Assembly (NCBI GenBank): GCA_963790045.1
Contig: CAWBMS010000008.1
Location: 310,001 to 374,000 of the forward strand
Reading direction: 5' to 3'
Origin: DATKMP01 sp963790045
GTDB taxonomy: Bacteria > Bacteroidota > Ignavibacteria > UBA10030
Length of the DNA stretch: 64,000 nt
Part shown: one piece after another, positions 1-9,474 of the stretch
How the letters are laid out: every line of letters begins with the position of its first letter
Numbering within the stretch: the stretch's first letter is position 1
Translations under genes and position numbers: made by a program
The notes under the pieces: model-generated
The model's input: only the letters and a program-made list of their open reading frames with translations
Database searches by the model: none
What the model was told of the DNA's origin: nothing

Positions 1-629
1 GGCTGTGGTTGGTGTGCTACCACTTGATAACGAATTACGTAAATTGATGAGCGTATGAAAGATTGTGGTACTTCAAACGCTTGTTGCCCATCAAGGTTCG
101 TCACTTGCGACGCCCCATCTGCAATTGGCAAACTGATACTACCCGCAATGCCATTTGCATTTGCCGAAACACTGGATCGGTCTGATGCCAAGGTAAATGG
201 CTGCTGCTGCGTGTTCGTTCCGGCAAATATATATTTACCGTTCGACTGTGTGTTTGCAATGTTGAGTGCCTCATCCAAAGCCTGATCGATGGTAGAAGCA
301 TAGGTTGCCAACTCAGAACTTCCTGTCGAACTGCTCGTCGCGCTTACGATGGTAGATTTAACGTTGCTCAAAATGCTTGCAAAACTATCCAACTGCGAAG
401 ACGTTGTTTGCATCATCGTAAGAGCATTTGCCGTATTGGATGCATATTGCCCGTTCGAAGCGATCATCGTGTTAAGACGCATAATGCTACTTGTCGCTTG
501 TGGATCATCCGAGGGTTTCGAGACACGCTTTCCTGTTGCAACTTGCGTTTGTAGTTCGACGATGTTTTGTCGCGCATTGTTAATATCATTAATGTAACGT
601 GTTGTAGTTCCACTATCTGTAATTCTCAT
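1..629 (-). CDS. flgL: Flagellar hook-filament junction protein FlgL (HAP3), 3' end cut by the window
   Basis: FlgL is the second junction protein joining the hook to the flagellin filament. The visible N-terminal ~209 residues begin MRITDSGTTTRYINDINNAR and go on to QTQVATGKRVSKPSDDP, the flagellin-like D0/D1 signature in which RITxxG and GKRxxxPSDDP are typical of FlgL. The start ATG overlaps the flgK stop as ATGA, which fixes the start and shows translational coupling. The gene closes the long fliL-to-flgL operon as far as can be seen; its C-terminal D0 helix lies outside the window. No frameshift is seen in the visible part. Confidence 0.93.
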   Translation of the reverse strand, partial: MRITDSGTTTRYINDINNARQNIVELQTQVATGKRVSKPSDDPQATSSIMRLNTMIASNGQYASNTANALTMMQTTSSQLDSFASILSNVKSTIVSATSSSTGSSELATYASTIDQALDEALNIANTQSNGKYIFAGTNTQQQPFTLASDRSSVSANANGIAGSISLPIADGASQVTNLDGQQAFEVPQSFIRSSIYVIRYQVVAHQPQ

Positions 630-2002
630 GGTTGCACCATATCAAGGATGGATTGAAACAAAGTATCGACGACATTGATAACTTCTGACGACGCTTGATA
701 TGCGCGCTGGTACTGAATCAAGTTGGTGGTCTCTTCATCGGTCGATACACCGGCAACAGAACTCTGCTGTTCATTCAATTGCTGCAACACCAGCGTTTGG
801 GTACTTTGGGTGTTATTGGCTGAATCGATGGACGTACCTAAATTAGTCACAAAACTACTATAATAATCAGACATCGTTGAAGAACTTCCATTCATCAGTT
901 TTGAGTTTTGAAGATTACTGATCGCCAGTGCGATGGTGTTATCTCCTGTTGTTCCATCTTTTGATGCAGCAACAAGATTACTGTTGCTTTCCAATTGTGA
1001 ATTGACCGCAATGTCACTGGCTGAACTTCCTGTAAAGAACGCAATGCCCGTCGATGGTGGGCTGCCCAATCCATACCCGCTGCTATGTAAAGCATTGACC
1101 TGTGTGATAAGTGTTGACGCTAACGAATTGATCGTGGATTGATAGCTGGGAATAGTTTCATTATACGCTTCAAGATCTGCGCCTAATTTTCCTGACGTAA
1201 CATCAATACCATTTTGCGCATCGCCACCCGTAATCAGTGCTTTCCCATTTTGAATGGTTTGACTCAAAGGAACATTACCCGTTGCCGATGTTACCATAAT
1301 ACCGCCAATCGATACCTGATCGGTTCCTTGCTTGTCTTGCGAGACAGTAACTTTTGCAAGTTCCGAAAGATTTTGAATTGCCAAATCGCGCTGATCCATT
1401 AAATCGTTGGGCGATGATCCGGCCGCATTAGCTTGAATAATTTGTTGATTATACGTGCTGATTTCATTCGTTAAGGAATTTATCTGTGTTAATTGTGTAT
1501 TGATATTCTGACGAGATATTGGATTGAAGCGAATCAAGATTTCCATTTAATTGTTGAAATGTTTGCGTCAGCAGACCAGCTTTTTGAATAACAACGGTAC
1601 GTGCCGAAGAATCTTCCGGCGAATTCGCTAAGTCTTGAAATGAATTGAAAAAATCGCTCATCTCGGAACTCAAACCATTATCCGATGGTTCATTGACCAT
1701 CGTTTCGATTTGCGAAAGAATGCTTTGCTGCGTTTCCGCTTTGCCGAGAGAATCATTAGTGGATCGAATTTGCGTATCGAGAAACGAACTTCGGAGACGT
1801 TCGATGCTTTGCACAGTCACGCCGCTGCCGAGATAGCCGAACGATGTTTGTTCCGGCGTTGTCGCTGCCATATTCACCCGCTGGCGTGAATATCCGTCCG
1901 TATTAGCATTCGCAACATTATGTCCAACAGGTACCTGATCGCCGCTTGGTTCGCCATCAACGACCGTTGAGAAAGTTGAAGTATATCGGTTAATCCTGCC
2001 AT
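626..2002 (-). CDS. flgK: Flagellar hook-associated protein FlgK (HAP1), two apparent frameshifts
   Basis: FlgK is the first hook-filament junction protein, exported through the flagellar type III apparatus. The N-terminus MAGLTDILQLSQRSLMANQA, then VGHNVANANTDGYSRQRV, then TQINSLTNEISTYNQQI and a C-terminal NLIQYQRAYQASSEVI are classical FlgK blocks, but they lie in three different frames. One break lies near 1930-1936, at AGGTACCT. The other lies near 1502-1510, where GAATATC replaces an expected GATATC-like SSD-INT codon run. Repaired length is about 458 residues, normal for the family. The start follows the flgN stop by a few bases. Each break is resolved by one base, so sequencing error is more likely than a true pseudogene. 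Confidence 0.88.
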
Positions 2003-2009
2003 CGCAACC

Positions 2010-2384
2010 CTACACTTTCGTATCTACCAATTGTCTGGTAAAGTTCTGTGTTAGCGCACGAACAAGGTGGCGCACAAATGTCAGCGCATTATCGATGAGC
2101 AAACGATTTTGTTTGTTCGCATCAAGAATTTGCTGCGCCAGAACTTTCATTTTTTGTTTCAACGGCTCGACGGACTTATCCGACGCATCACCCATCAACT
2201 TCACTCGTTCTTTTTCTAAAGATTCAATCGAATGTAATAAACGCTGCTCATCTTCAACTAACCCCATCAACGAACCATCTTGAAAATGAATGATCGCTTG
2301 CTGCTGCCGTTGCAATAAGCCGGACAACTTTTCTACAAGCTGCATTTCAGACTGAATAACTTCTTGCAAACGATTATTGTTCAT
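2010..2384 (-). CDS. flgN: FlgN-type flagellar export chaperone
   Basis: A 124-residue, almost entirely helical and charged protein immediately upstream of flgK-flgL, the two clients of the chaperone FlgN. It has the FlgN pattern: an N-terminal helix with paired Glu/Leu heptads (EVIQSEMQLVEKLSGLLQRQ), a central KERVKLM segment and a C-terminal helix (NKQNRLLIDNALTFVRHL) resembling the NxxNxxLI motif of FlgN. It overlaps the flgJ end by 11 bases. The assignment rests on size, helicity, the NxxN motif and position. FlgN proteins diverge strongly, so the family call is good but not certain. Confidence 0.8.
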   Translation of the reverse strand: MNNNRLQEVIQSEMQLVEKLSGLLQRQQQAIIHFQDGSLMGLVEDEQRLLHSIESLEKERVKLMGDASDKSVEPLKQKMKVLAQQILDANKQNRLLIDNALTFVRHLVRALTQNFTRQLVDTKV

Positions 2385-3203
2385 GAGTGTCTGTCTCCTG
2401 TTGTTGAAAATGATGCCAGTAATTCATCACTCGCGTAATGTACTCTTGTGTTTCTTTATACGGCGGAACGCCATTATGACGTTCGACTGCAGCAGGGCCT
2501 GCGTTATACGACGCCAATGCTAAATTGACATTGCCATGAAACTTCGTGAGCATTTGTTTTAAATATTTTACTCCGCCCTGAATATTCTCTTCGGGATTCC
2601 ATACATTTTTCACACCCATCTCTTGTGCGGTTGAATCGATCAATTGCATCAATCCTTTCGCCTGTTTCGGTGACCGTGCATCTGCTCTGCCCGCCGACTC
2701 ACTCGCAATCACAGCTTTGACTAATGTTGAATCAACACCATGCGTTTTTGTGCAGCAGTATCGATCATCGATTGATATTGCCCTAACCGTGCTTCCATGG
2801 AATGGCTCGGTCGGATATAGGGAATTTTATTTTTTTCTTTTGACGCTGGTTTCAAAGATTTTTTGAGTGTGCCGCTTTCCTGCAGCATTTGCATCATCTC
2901 CGGATTTTGTTCCAGCGATTCGCCTGTAAGTTTGTGATACAACATTTCGGCAACACCGAATGAATTTCCTTTAGACATCTGATTTGCAAATTCCATATCG
3001 AACATATCTTCCAGCATATCGCCGCCGAAATCATCACCGAACATTCCCGATTCCGGCACACTCTTTCTCATACTCTTGAGCATATAGGAAGTGAACAACG
3101 ACTCAAATTGTTTTGCTGCTTTTCGCAGCTTCGCTTTGTGTGCCGCATCCATTTTCGGCGCAACCGGTGAGGTTGTGGTAGTATCTGTCTCTAAAACTTT
3201 CAT
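2374..3203 (-). CDS. flgJ: Bifunctional FlgJ: rod-binding domain plus SLT-type lytic transglycosylase, one frameshift
   Basis: Residues ~20-110 (KLRKAAKQFESLFTSYMLK, then SVPESGMFGDDFGGDMLEDM) are the FlgJ rod-cap domain. The 3' part is a soluble lytic transglycosylase: catalytic Glu in VIASESAGR, then SPKQAKGLMQLI and the ASYNAGPAAVERHNG block. The halves lie in different frames. Adding one base near 2738-2746 (AAACGCATGG) restores IDTAAQK-HGVDSTLVKAV into the catalytic segment, giving about 276 residues. The well-known enterobacterial FlgJ instead ends in a glucosaminidase (GH73) domain; here the wall-cutting module is SLT-like. The start overlaps the flgI stop by one base. Role: rod assembly with local peptidoglycan opening in the periplasm. 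Confidence 0.87.
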
Positions 3204-4321
3204 TAGATAATCACTAACTCTGCTTTTAGGGCTCCTGCTTCTTTCAATGCCTGGAAGATTGCAATGATATCTCGCGGCGAAACCTTCATAGCGTTGAGCG
3301 CCTTCGCGACATCTTGTACTGTTGCAACACCATTCATCGCGTACACTCGTGTACTATCTTCGCTGGCCGCCACCGTTGTCATATTCGTCTCAACTGTTTT
3401 TCCCTGTGAAAATGCATTCGGTTGAGAAATAATAGGAGTAGATTGAATTTCAATATTCAATCCGCCATGAGAAATTGCAACCGGCAAAATAGAAACATTA
3501 CTGCCAATCACAATGGTACCGGTTCGTTCGTTGATAACAACTTTTGCAACGACGTCCGGAGCAATCTCCATCACTTCGATTAACGAAATGAATTGAATGA
3601 TTTTCCCTTCCTGTCGGTATTCTTGCGGCACGGAAACAGCGATCGTCGAACCGTCTTTTGCAAATGCCGCGTTGGTAAATTTCGCATTGATCACTTCGAC
3701 AATACGCATCGCCGTTGTAAAATCAGATTGATTGAGAACGACAAACACAGTCCAATCTTTTGAAAAATCATTGGTGACCGGTTTTTCGAGAATCGCACCG
3801 CCCGGGATCCGTCCCGCCGCTGTATGATTGCGCCGGACTTCAGAGCCGCCTGAAGCGACATCAATGCCACCAACAGAAAGCGGACCTTGTGCCATAGCGT
3901 ACACAACGCCATCCAATCCAGAAAGCGGGGTCATCAATAATGTGCCGCCCTGCAATCCTGTAGCATCTCCAAGAGACGATACGACAACATCTACAACACC
4001 GCCTTCACGGGCAAAACCCGGTGCTGTCGCCGTTACCATAACTGCGGCAACGTTACTCATTCGCAAATCATTTTGCGGAACGGTAATGCCAAATCGCTTC
4101 AACATACTTGCTACTGATTGAAGTGTAAACGTTGAGCGCTGCGAATCGCCCGTTCGATTCAATCCAACGACCAATCCGTAGCCGATAAGTTGTTGGCCAT
4201 GCACTCCTTGCACGTACGCAATATCTTTGATACGCGTATTCGACGCACCTGCACCGATAAACCAAATAGCAGCAAAAAGGATGACACTATATTTTAGTTT
4301 GACCATGTTGAACATCCTCAA
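3203..4321 (-). CDS. flgI: Flagellar P-ring protein FlgI
   Basis: FlgI forms the periplasmic P-ring around the distal rod. The intact 372-residue product has a Sec signal peptide (hydrophobic VILFAAIWFIGAGAS near residue 12-27) followed by TRIKDIAYVQGVHGQQLIGY, GLVVGLNRTGDSQRSTFT, MTPLSGLDGVVYAMAQGPLSVGG and a C-terminal MKVSPRDIIAIFQALKEAGAL, all strongly conserved in FlgI. Translation may start at Met-1 or at the nearby MFNMVKLKYS methionines. It overlaps flgH upstream by 4 bases and flgJ downstream by 1 base. Presence of FlgI with FlgH and FlgA shows a diderm envelope. Confidence 0.97.
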   Translation of the reverse strand: MRMFNMVKLKYSVILFAAIWFIGAGASNTRIKDIAYVQGVHGQQLIGYGLVVGLNRTGDSQRSTFTLQSVASMLKRFGITVPQNDLRMSNVAAVMVTATAPGFAREGGVVDVVVSSLGDATGLQGGTLLMTPLSGLDGVVYAMAQGPLSVGGIDVASGGSEVRRNHTAAGRIPGGAILEKPVTNDFSKDWTVFVVLNQSDFTTAMRIVEVINAKFTNAAFAKDGSTIAVSVPQEYRQEGKIIQFISLIEVMEIAPDVVAKVVINERTGTIVIGSNVSILPVAISHGGLNIEIQSTPIISQPNAFSQGKTVETNMTTVAASEDSTRVYAMNGVATVQDVAKALNAMKVSPRDIIAIFQALKEAGALKAELVII

Positions 4322-4894
4322 AAAAACCAGTGAAAAAATTTGGTCAGAAGACCGGGTTCTTGGACGCGCGAAACAATACCATTGCCAGTAAAACTGATGT
4401 TGGCATCTGAAATATTATATGAATACACGCTGTTATCCGCTTGAATATCGGAAGTCCGCACGATGCCGGAAATTTTTATGGTCTGTACTTCTCCGTTGAT
4501 CGTAATAATTCTGCTGCCGCGAATAAATAAATTTCCATTCGGCAGCACGGAATCCACACGCGCACTCAGCGTGGCAGTGATGGATCCTTGTGTGGAGGTG
4601 GAACCTGCACCTGTAAATGTATTGCCGGTTGTTACACCGCCGGTAAGATTGAGCAGCGTATTGTTGGCATTGGTGCCGGTACCCGCTAAGGAAAGATTGC
4701 TGCTACGCGAAGTCGATGTGCTCGCATTGTTGGAAGCACTGGAATTTTCAGTGACATAAATAGTCACGGATTCGCCGACGTGTGATGCCTTTTGATCGGC
4801 GAATAACGAACGGCTAAAGTTTTCTCGCAGAATCTTGAGCTATGAGAATCATACTGCTTAAGCACATCATCGTTATCAATACTATGCGTTTCAT
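4318..4894 (-). CDS. flgH: Flagellar L-ring protein FlgH, one frameshift
   Basis: FlgH builds the outer-membrane L-ring. The N-terminus MKRIVLITMMCLSSMILIAQ is a signal peptide; after a shift near 4820-4832 the frame continues ENFSRSLFADQKASHVGESV and then TIYVTENSSASN, matching the SLFxDxxAxxVGD core of FlgH. The C-terminus (ARVDSVLPNGNLFIRGSR, then INGEVQTIKISGIVR) is also typical. Removing one base gives about 191 residues, near family length. The signal peptide lacks an obvious lipobox at the usual place, unlike the enterobacterial lipoprotein. The start ATG is preceded by AGAGGT, 11 bases after the flgA stop. Confidence 0.88.
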
Positions 4895-4905
4895 TTCATA
4901 CCTCT

Positions 4906-5619
4906 TTAAAATTCTGTAACCATCTCGACAGTTTTTGCGCTGAGAATACGTGCCTTCACTCGATCATGAGTTCCCAGCCGTTGCACGATAATAATTTCAT
5001 CGATAGCGCCTGCATCTTTTGCGATGGCGCGTGCAGAAAGCTCGACATTGCCGCTATGTACGATCAAGGTCACCAATTCATCCGCCTTGACAATAGGAAT
5101 ACGCCGCAAGACACTTCGCGTCAACACAGTACCGGCATTGACGATACGCGTTGTTTGCATCGCTTCGACTTCGGAAATTTGCGTAACGGCATCTTGCGGT
5201 AATGCGGTTGTTTCCATCCAACGCATTTCGCAATCTCGTGCTTCAATGGGCGCACTACAGGGCAATTGTGTCGTTACCATCAGAACACCACCGAATGTTC
5301 GCACACGTGCCGAAACAAAAAAATGCGAAATCGTTTTATTGCTGCGCACGAGTTCAAATGGAACGCTGCATGTACCACGCGGCGAAAGCGTGCCATCTTC
5401 TGCTAATTGAACGCTGGTTCCTTCTTGATTCAGAAATTTCGAATCGGGTAAAACACGCACTTCTACAATCGCACTGTCTGCGCCTGCTTCTTTTGCTTTT
5501 TGTGTGAGATACTGTTTTACCATGCGTTGAACAAGCGCCGTGTTATCCACAGATGGCTGAGACAGCACGAAACTTACCGGCATCATAAACGCAATCAATA
5601 TAATAGTGTTGCGCCACAT
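4906..5619 (-). CDS. flgA: P-ring assembly chaperone FlgA
   Basis: FlgA is a periplasmic chaperone that helps FlgI assemble. The 237-residue product has a signal peptide (IILIAFMMPVSFVLSQ) and a C-terminal SAF/ChapFlgA region: QTTRIVNAGTVLTRSVLRRI, then ADELVTLIVHSGNVELSARA and GTHDRVKARILSAKTVEMVT. The HDRVKARxLxxKTVE ending closely follows the GxxGxxIxVxNxxSxKxVxG pattern of the family. It lies between flgG and flgH, a common position in diderm flagellar operons. The reading frame is intact. Confidence 0.92.
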   Translation of the reverse strand: MWRNTIILIAFMMPVSFVLSQPSVDNTALVQRMVKQYLTQKAKEAGADSAIVEVRVLPDSKFLNQEGTSVQLAEDGTLSPRGTCSVPFELVRSNKTISHFFVSARVRTFGGVLMVTTQLPCSAPIEARDCEMRWMETTALPQDAVTQISEVEAMQTTRIVNAGTVLTRSVLRRIPIVKADELVTLIVHSGNVELSARAIAKDAGAIDEIIIVQRLGTHDRVKARILSAKTVEMVTEF

Positions 5620-5625
5620 ATTATT

Positions 5626-6414
5626 TTATCGTCTGATACTGTCCGCTGTCGAAAGCATATCATCGACGGCTTTGATTGCCTTAGAGCTGATTTCGTACGC
5701 ACGCTGCGCAACAATCATATTCACCATTTCCGACACGACATCGACATTGGAAGATTCCAGCGATCCTTGTGTCAGGTCACCGAATCCTTCGCTGCCGGCA
5801 GTACCGAGAATCGGTTTGCCAGAAGCGGAAGTTTCGACATACAAATCATTGCCAATGGATTTTAAACCGGCAGGATTGACAAATTTTGCAAGTTCAATTT
5901 GACCAACTTTTGTTTGTGACGATTCGCCGCTGACTGTTGCTTCAACCGTACCGTCGCTTGTTATGGTAATATCTGTGGTATTGGTCGGCAGCGATAAACC
6001 AGGTTCGATAGAATATCCTTGCGACGTGACAATTGTTCCTTCACCGGATATTTTTAACGAGCCATCGCGTGTGTATCCGATTGTGCCATCGGCACGGCGA
6101 ATCTGGAAAAATCCATCGCCTTGAATAGCAACATCCAACGAATTATTCGTGACCGTAAGATCGCCTTGCGAAAAACTTTTAAACGTTGCAACCGGTGTCG
6201 TTCCTGTTCCGACCTGTATGCTGACTGGTTGCTGCACATTCGGATTTTGCGACTCAGCAGTTGACTTCAGCGTTTGATACATCAAATCCTGAAACTCCGG
6301 GCGGCTTTTTTTAAACCCTGCGGTATTCACGTTTGCCAGATTATTTGCGATGACATCAACGTTCAGTTGTTGTGCATACATCCCGCTGGCCGCTGCGCGT
6401 AATGCTCGATTCAT
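5626..6414 (-). CDS. flgG: Flagellar distal rod protein FlgG
   Basis: FlgG forms the distal rod. The intact 262-residue product starts MNRALRAAASGMYAQQLNVD and continues VIANNLANVNTAGFKKSRPE, the conserved N-terminal axial helix with the NNLANVNTxGFK signature. QDLMYQTLK and GTGTTPVATFKSFSQGDL are FlgG-specific. The C-terminus (GSLESSNVDVVSEMVNMIVA, QRAYEISSKAIKAVDDMLS) is the conserved D0 coiled-coil. It lies 26 bases after flgF; the two are tandem paralogues. Confidence 0.97.
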   Translation of the reverse strand: MNRALRAAASGMYAQQLNVDVIANNLANVNTAGFKKSRPEFQDLMYQTLKSTAESQNPNVQQPVSIQVGTGTTPVATFKSFSQGDLTVTNNSLDVAIQGDGFFQIRRADGTIGYTRDGSLKISGEGTIVTSQGYSIEPGLSLPTNTTDITITSDGTVEATVSGESSQTKVGQIELAKFVNPAGLKSIGNDLYVETSASGKPILGTAGSEGFGDLTQGSLESSNVDVVSEMVNMIVAQRAYEISSKAIKAVDDMLSTADSIRR

Positions 6415-6440
6415 GTTACCTCCAATTCATCCATAATACA

Positions 6441-7187
6441 TTAACTTGAAATTCGTCCGACCTCCATCGCTTTTTCCAGCGATGAATCTTGCGATTGAAT
6501 TGCTTTTTGATCTGCTTCAAAATCTCTGCTTAGTTGAATCATCGAAACCATTTCTTCCACTGCATCGACATTCGATTCCTCTAAAAATCCTTGCTGCACA
6601 GTCACATGATCTTCCGGATTGATACTGCGTTCCGGCGTATCGGTAACAAACATCGATGAGCCATCTTTTTTTAAAGACGATGTGTCGTCAAAGGCAGCAA
6701 GCCGCAGCTTACCGACAACTTTATTATCGACAACGATGGTACCTTCTTCATCGACGGTAACATCACCCTGAGATAATTTTTGAATATCCGGCAGTTGAAT
6801 TTTTCCTTGTGTTCCTAACACCGGGTACCCTTGATTCGTAACGAGTGTTCCATCCATCGTAAGAGTAAAATTTCCATTACGCGTATAACGGATACCGTTC
6901 GGCGTTTCGACAGTAAAAAATGCGTTGCCGGTAACGGCAAGATCGAATGTGTTATTGGTCTGCTTCAGTGCGCCGGAAGAAAAATCTGTCTGCTCTTGCA
7001 CACCGTTCGCAGCATCTTGCGATCCATTTTTACTACCGGCAGCGATGTTATCTTTGACCATCTGAAAAAACACATTGTCGCGTTTATACCCCGTGGTATC
7101 GATGTTTGCCAAATTATTCGCCACAACTTCCATACGCGTCATCCGCGGCTGCATACCCGCACTGGAAGAATAAAGACCTTTAATCAT
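6441..7187 (-). CDS. flgF: Flagellar proximal rod protein FlgF
   Basis: The intact 248-residue product starts MIKGLYSSSAGMQPRMTRME followed by VVANNLANIDTTGYKRDNVF. The short D1 domain and the ending QGFLEESNVDAVEEMVSMIQ then LSRDFEADQKAIQSQDSSLE are typical of FlgF/FlgG-family rod proteins. Position directly before flgG and the short VVANNLANIDTTGYKRD form favour FlgF. Its start overlaps the upstream unknown gene by 4 bases (ATGA), so it is co-translated. Confidence 0.93.
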   Translation of the reverse strand: MIKGLYSSSAGMQPRMTRMEVVANNLANIDTTGYKRDNVFFQMVKDNIAAGSKNGSQDAANGVQEQTDFSSGALKQTNNTFDLAVTGNAFFTVETPNGIRYTRNGNFTLTMDGTLVTNQGYPVLGTQGKIQLPDIQKLSQGDVTVDEEGTIVVDNKVVGKLRLAAFDDTSSLKKDGSSMFVTDTPERSINPEDHVTVQQGFLEESNVDAVEEMVSMIQLSRDFEADQKAIQSQDSSLEKAMEVGRISS

Positions 7188-8093
7188 GACATCACCTTTG
7201 AAGTTGAACGCCCTTGCATCTTCGCCAATCGCGTGGCTAATTCAAATTCACCGACACCGGTCCCGATTTTCTTTGCATTGCCAATTCGGTTTTTTTTCGA
7301 CTTCACATTTTTTTTCGCCGTTACAACATTGTGAATTCTTTGCTTGGATTTTAATTCCTGCAACGCACGAGAAAGTTCATAATCATTTCTTACCACTCGC
7401 TCATCACTCTCGGTTGGTTCAATCTCCAAAGCCGATGTGAACGCTGGCTCTTTGCGTCTCAATTCTTGCACCACGACTGCTTTTTTGGGTAACACCGCGG
7501 CCGCTTCCATGTTTTGAATTGGCAGATATTTTTGATTATACAAATCAAAGCGTTGTGTCTTTTTTTCTTTTGAACGCACAAAAATAAATCCTAATACACT
7601 GCCAGTACCCGAGCAATGCGGCTAACACCGCCAATGCCAAATGTTTTGCCGTTGATGAAAAACCATTTTCTATTTTTGGCGTCGGTGCTGCTTCTTTAGT
7701 ATCTGCCCAGATCGCATTTTCTACAGGAATGATAGGTTGAGAATTCTGCGGCATAGATGCCTGTACGGCAGTTGATTTTGGAATAGATATTTTTTTTGCA
7801 GTTGCTGCCGCAGCAACATGTTCATACTTTTTATGCGAAGGAACACTGTTGACCGCTGCTGTCTTGGTTGTTTTCATTTTAGATTTTTTTTGATGCACCG
7901 CTAATTTCTTCGCCGTAGTTGTCTGCTTCGTGGCAGCAATTTGCACTGTTTCTGTATGGGCAACGGGTTTCAAACTCGAAACTCGATTGAAATTATGAAG
8001 CGTGGTTTCCTGACACACGGTCGTCATCGTACATCCTACCGTCAAAACTCCAAACATTATCCCGTAGATAATACCGGTTCGTTTTATTTGCAT
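7184..8093 (-). CDS. Unknown single-pass membrane protein with Lys/Thr/Ala-rich outer region, one frameshift
   Basis: Not recognised by family. Two open segments join when one G of a GGG run near 7606-7612 (CTCGGGTACT) is removed. The result is one protein of about 302 residues: an N-terminal hydrophobic segment (GIIYGIMFGVLTVGC), ~120 residues rich in Lys, Thr and Ala (KQTTTAKKLAVHQKKSKMKT), a second hydrophobic helix (LALAVLAALLGTGSVLGFIF) with basic VRSKEKK behind it, then a basic cytoplasmic tail of ~120 residues. Topology loosely recalls FliO, but a separate fliO lies elsewhere. It overlaps both the kinase upstream (10 bases) and flgF (4 bases), so it belongs to the rod operon. Confidence 0.62.
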
Positions 8094-9473
8094 TCTTCTG
8101 TCCTCCGGAGCGGTAATTTAATCGTAAAGGTTGTTCCTTTTCCAAGTTCACTTGCAACACTAATTTCACCCTGATGCTGATCCACAATTTTTTTGCAAAT
8201 TGCCAATCCCAAACCCGTTCCTTTTCCTTCTTCTTTTGTTGTAAAAAACGGCTGAAAAATTCGCTCCGTAATTTTCTGGTCAATACCACAGCCGGTATCA
8301 GAAAAGTTAACGATGACATGAAAATAATCCGATGTGCTGCGGACAACGATTTTTCCGCCATTGGGCATCGCATCACGAGCGTTAATCGCAAGATTTAAAA
8401 ATACCTGTTGAAGATAATTTGAGTTTCCAGGAATAGCGGGCAATTGCCCTTCAAGTTCCAATTCAAAATCGATTTTATCAAGTCGATACTCATGCTCCAC
8501 CATGGCAACAGCATCCAACACCGACTTGTTCACATCCGTCGGTTGCAGTTTAAACTCATCGGATACATGACGGGAATAATTCATCAATCGTTTCGTAATA
8601 TCATGCAAACGTGTTACTTGCTGCCGGAGTAATTCATCGGCATTGGGGATAATTGTTCCGCGTTTCATCACGTCTAATTGCAACATCAAGACCTGCACAG
8701 GATTTTTAATCTCATGAACGATGCTTGCAGCAAGTTCGCCAATGGCCGCCAACCGTGCCGCGCGAATAACTTGTTCTTCCGATGTTTTCAATTCCGTATT
8801 TGCTTGCGCTAACTGCTCGTACGTTCGCCAATTTTCTACACCAGCCGCTGCTTGATTTGACAATACCGTCAATAGTTGGAAGATCCTGATTGGAAAAATC
8901 CGATTGAGATTTGCTCGTGTGAATAAGATAAATACCAACGCCGCGGTTGCGCATGATGAGCGGTACAATTACAAAATTTTTTGCTGGACTGTCGCCAATG
9001 AGATTTTTCAAATCGGGAATAACAACCGTCTTTTTTTCTGAAAACACCCAATCGACAATGCCGGATTCTAACTGCTCTTGTGCTTCTTCTAACAGCCGAT
9101 CCGATCCCGCGGGTGTTAAAGATGTTAATCCTGTTGAACGCGAATCCAACAAAAATATATTCGCATCCTCAATCGGTACCACTTGTTTCGTTAATTCAAT
9201 CAATGCGCTCAAGATTGCATCCGGTGTTACCGCAGTACTGATCGTGCTGGAAAGCCGCTGCATCACCACTAATTCATCAATCGAACTGCGGACATTTAAA
9301 TTGCCATGATTGCGATGCGCAATGTCATTTTTCAAGACATCGATTGTCGTTTCAAGGGCTTTAATATACTTTTCCCGACTTTCTAAAAATGTCTCAAACT
9401 GCGGGACCATTTCTTCCACTAATTCTTCCCGTTTTTTTTGCTGCGTCGGATTTCGTTTCGTCGAATTCAGCAT
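8084..9473 (-). CDS. Cytoplasmic GAF sensor histidine kinase, one frameshift
   Basis: About 462 residues after repair. An N-terminal coiled region (FETFLESREKYIKALETTID) leads into a GAF domain (~residues 65-220: IDELVVMQRLSSTISTAVTP, then EDANIFLLDSRSTGLTSLTP). A HisKA dimerisation domain follows, with phospho-accepting His in ASIVHEIKNPVQVL, and then a HATPase domain with N box NLAINARDAMPNGG, FSDTGCGI and GKGTGLGLAICKKIV. One extra C near 8877-8884 (GATCTTCCAACT) splits the frame; without it QDLQLLTVLSNQAAAG reads through. The ATG at 9473 has GGAG six bases upstream and just clears the previous stop. Partner regulator not identified. Confidence 0.83.
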
Positions 9474-9474
9474 C

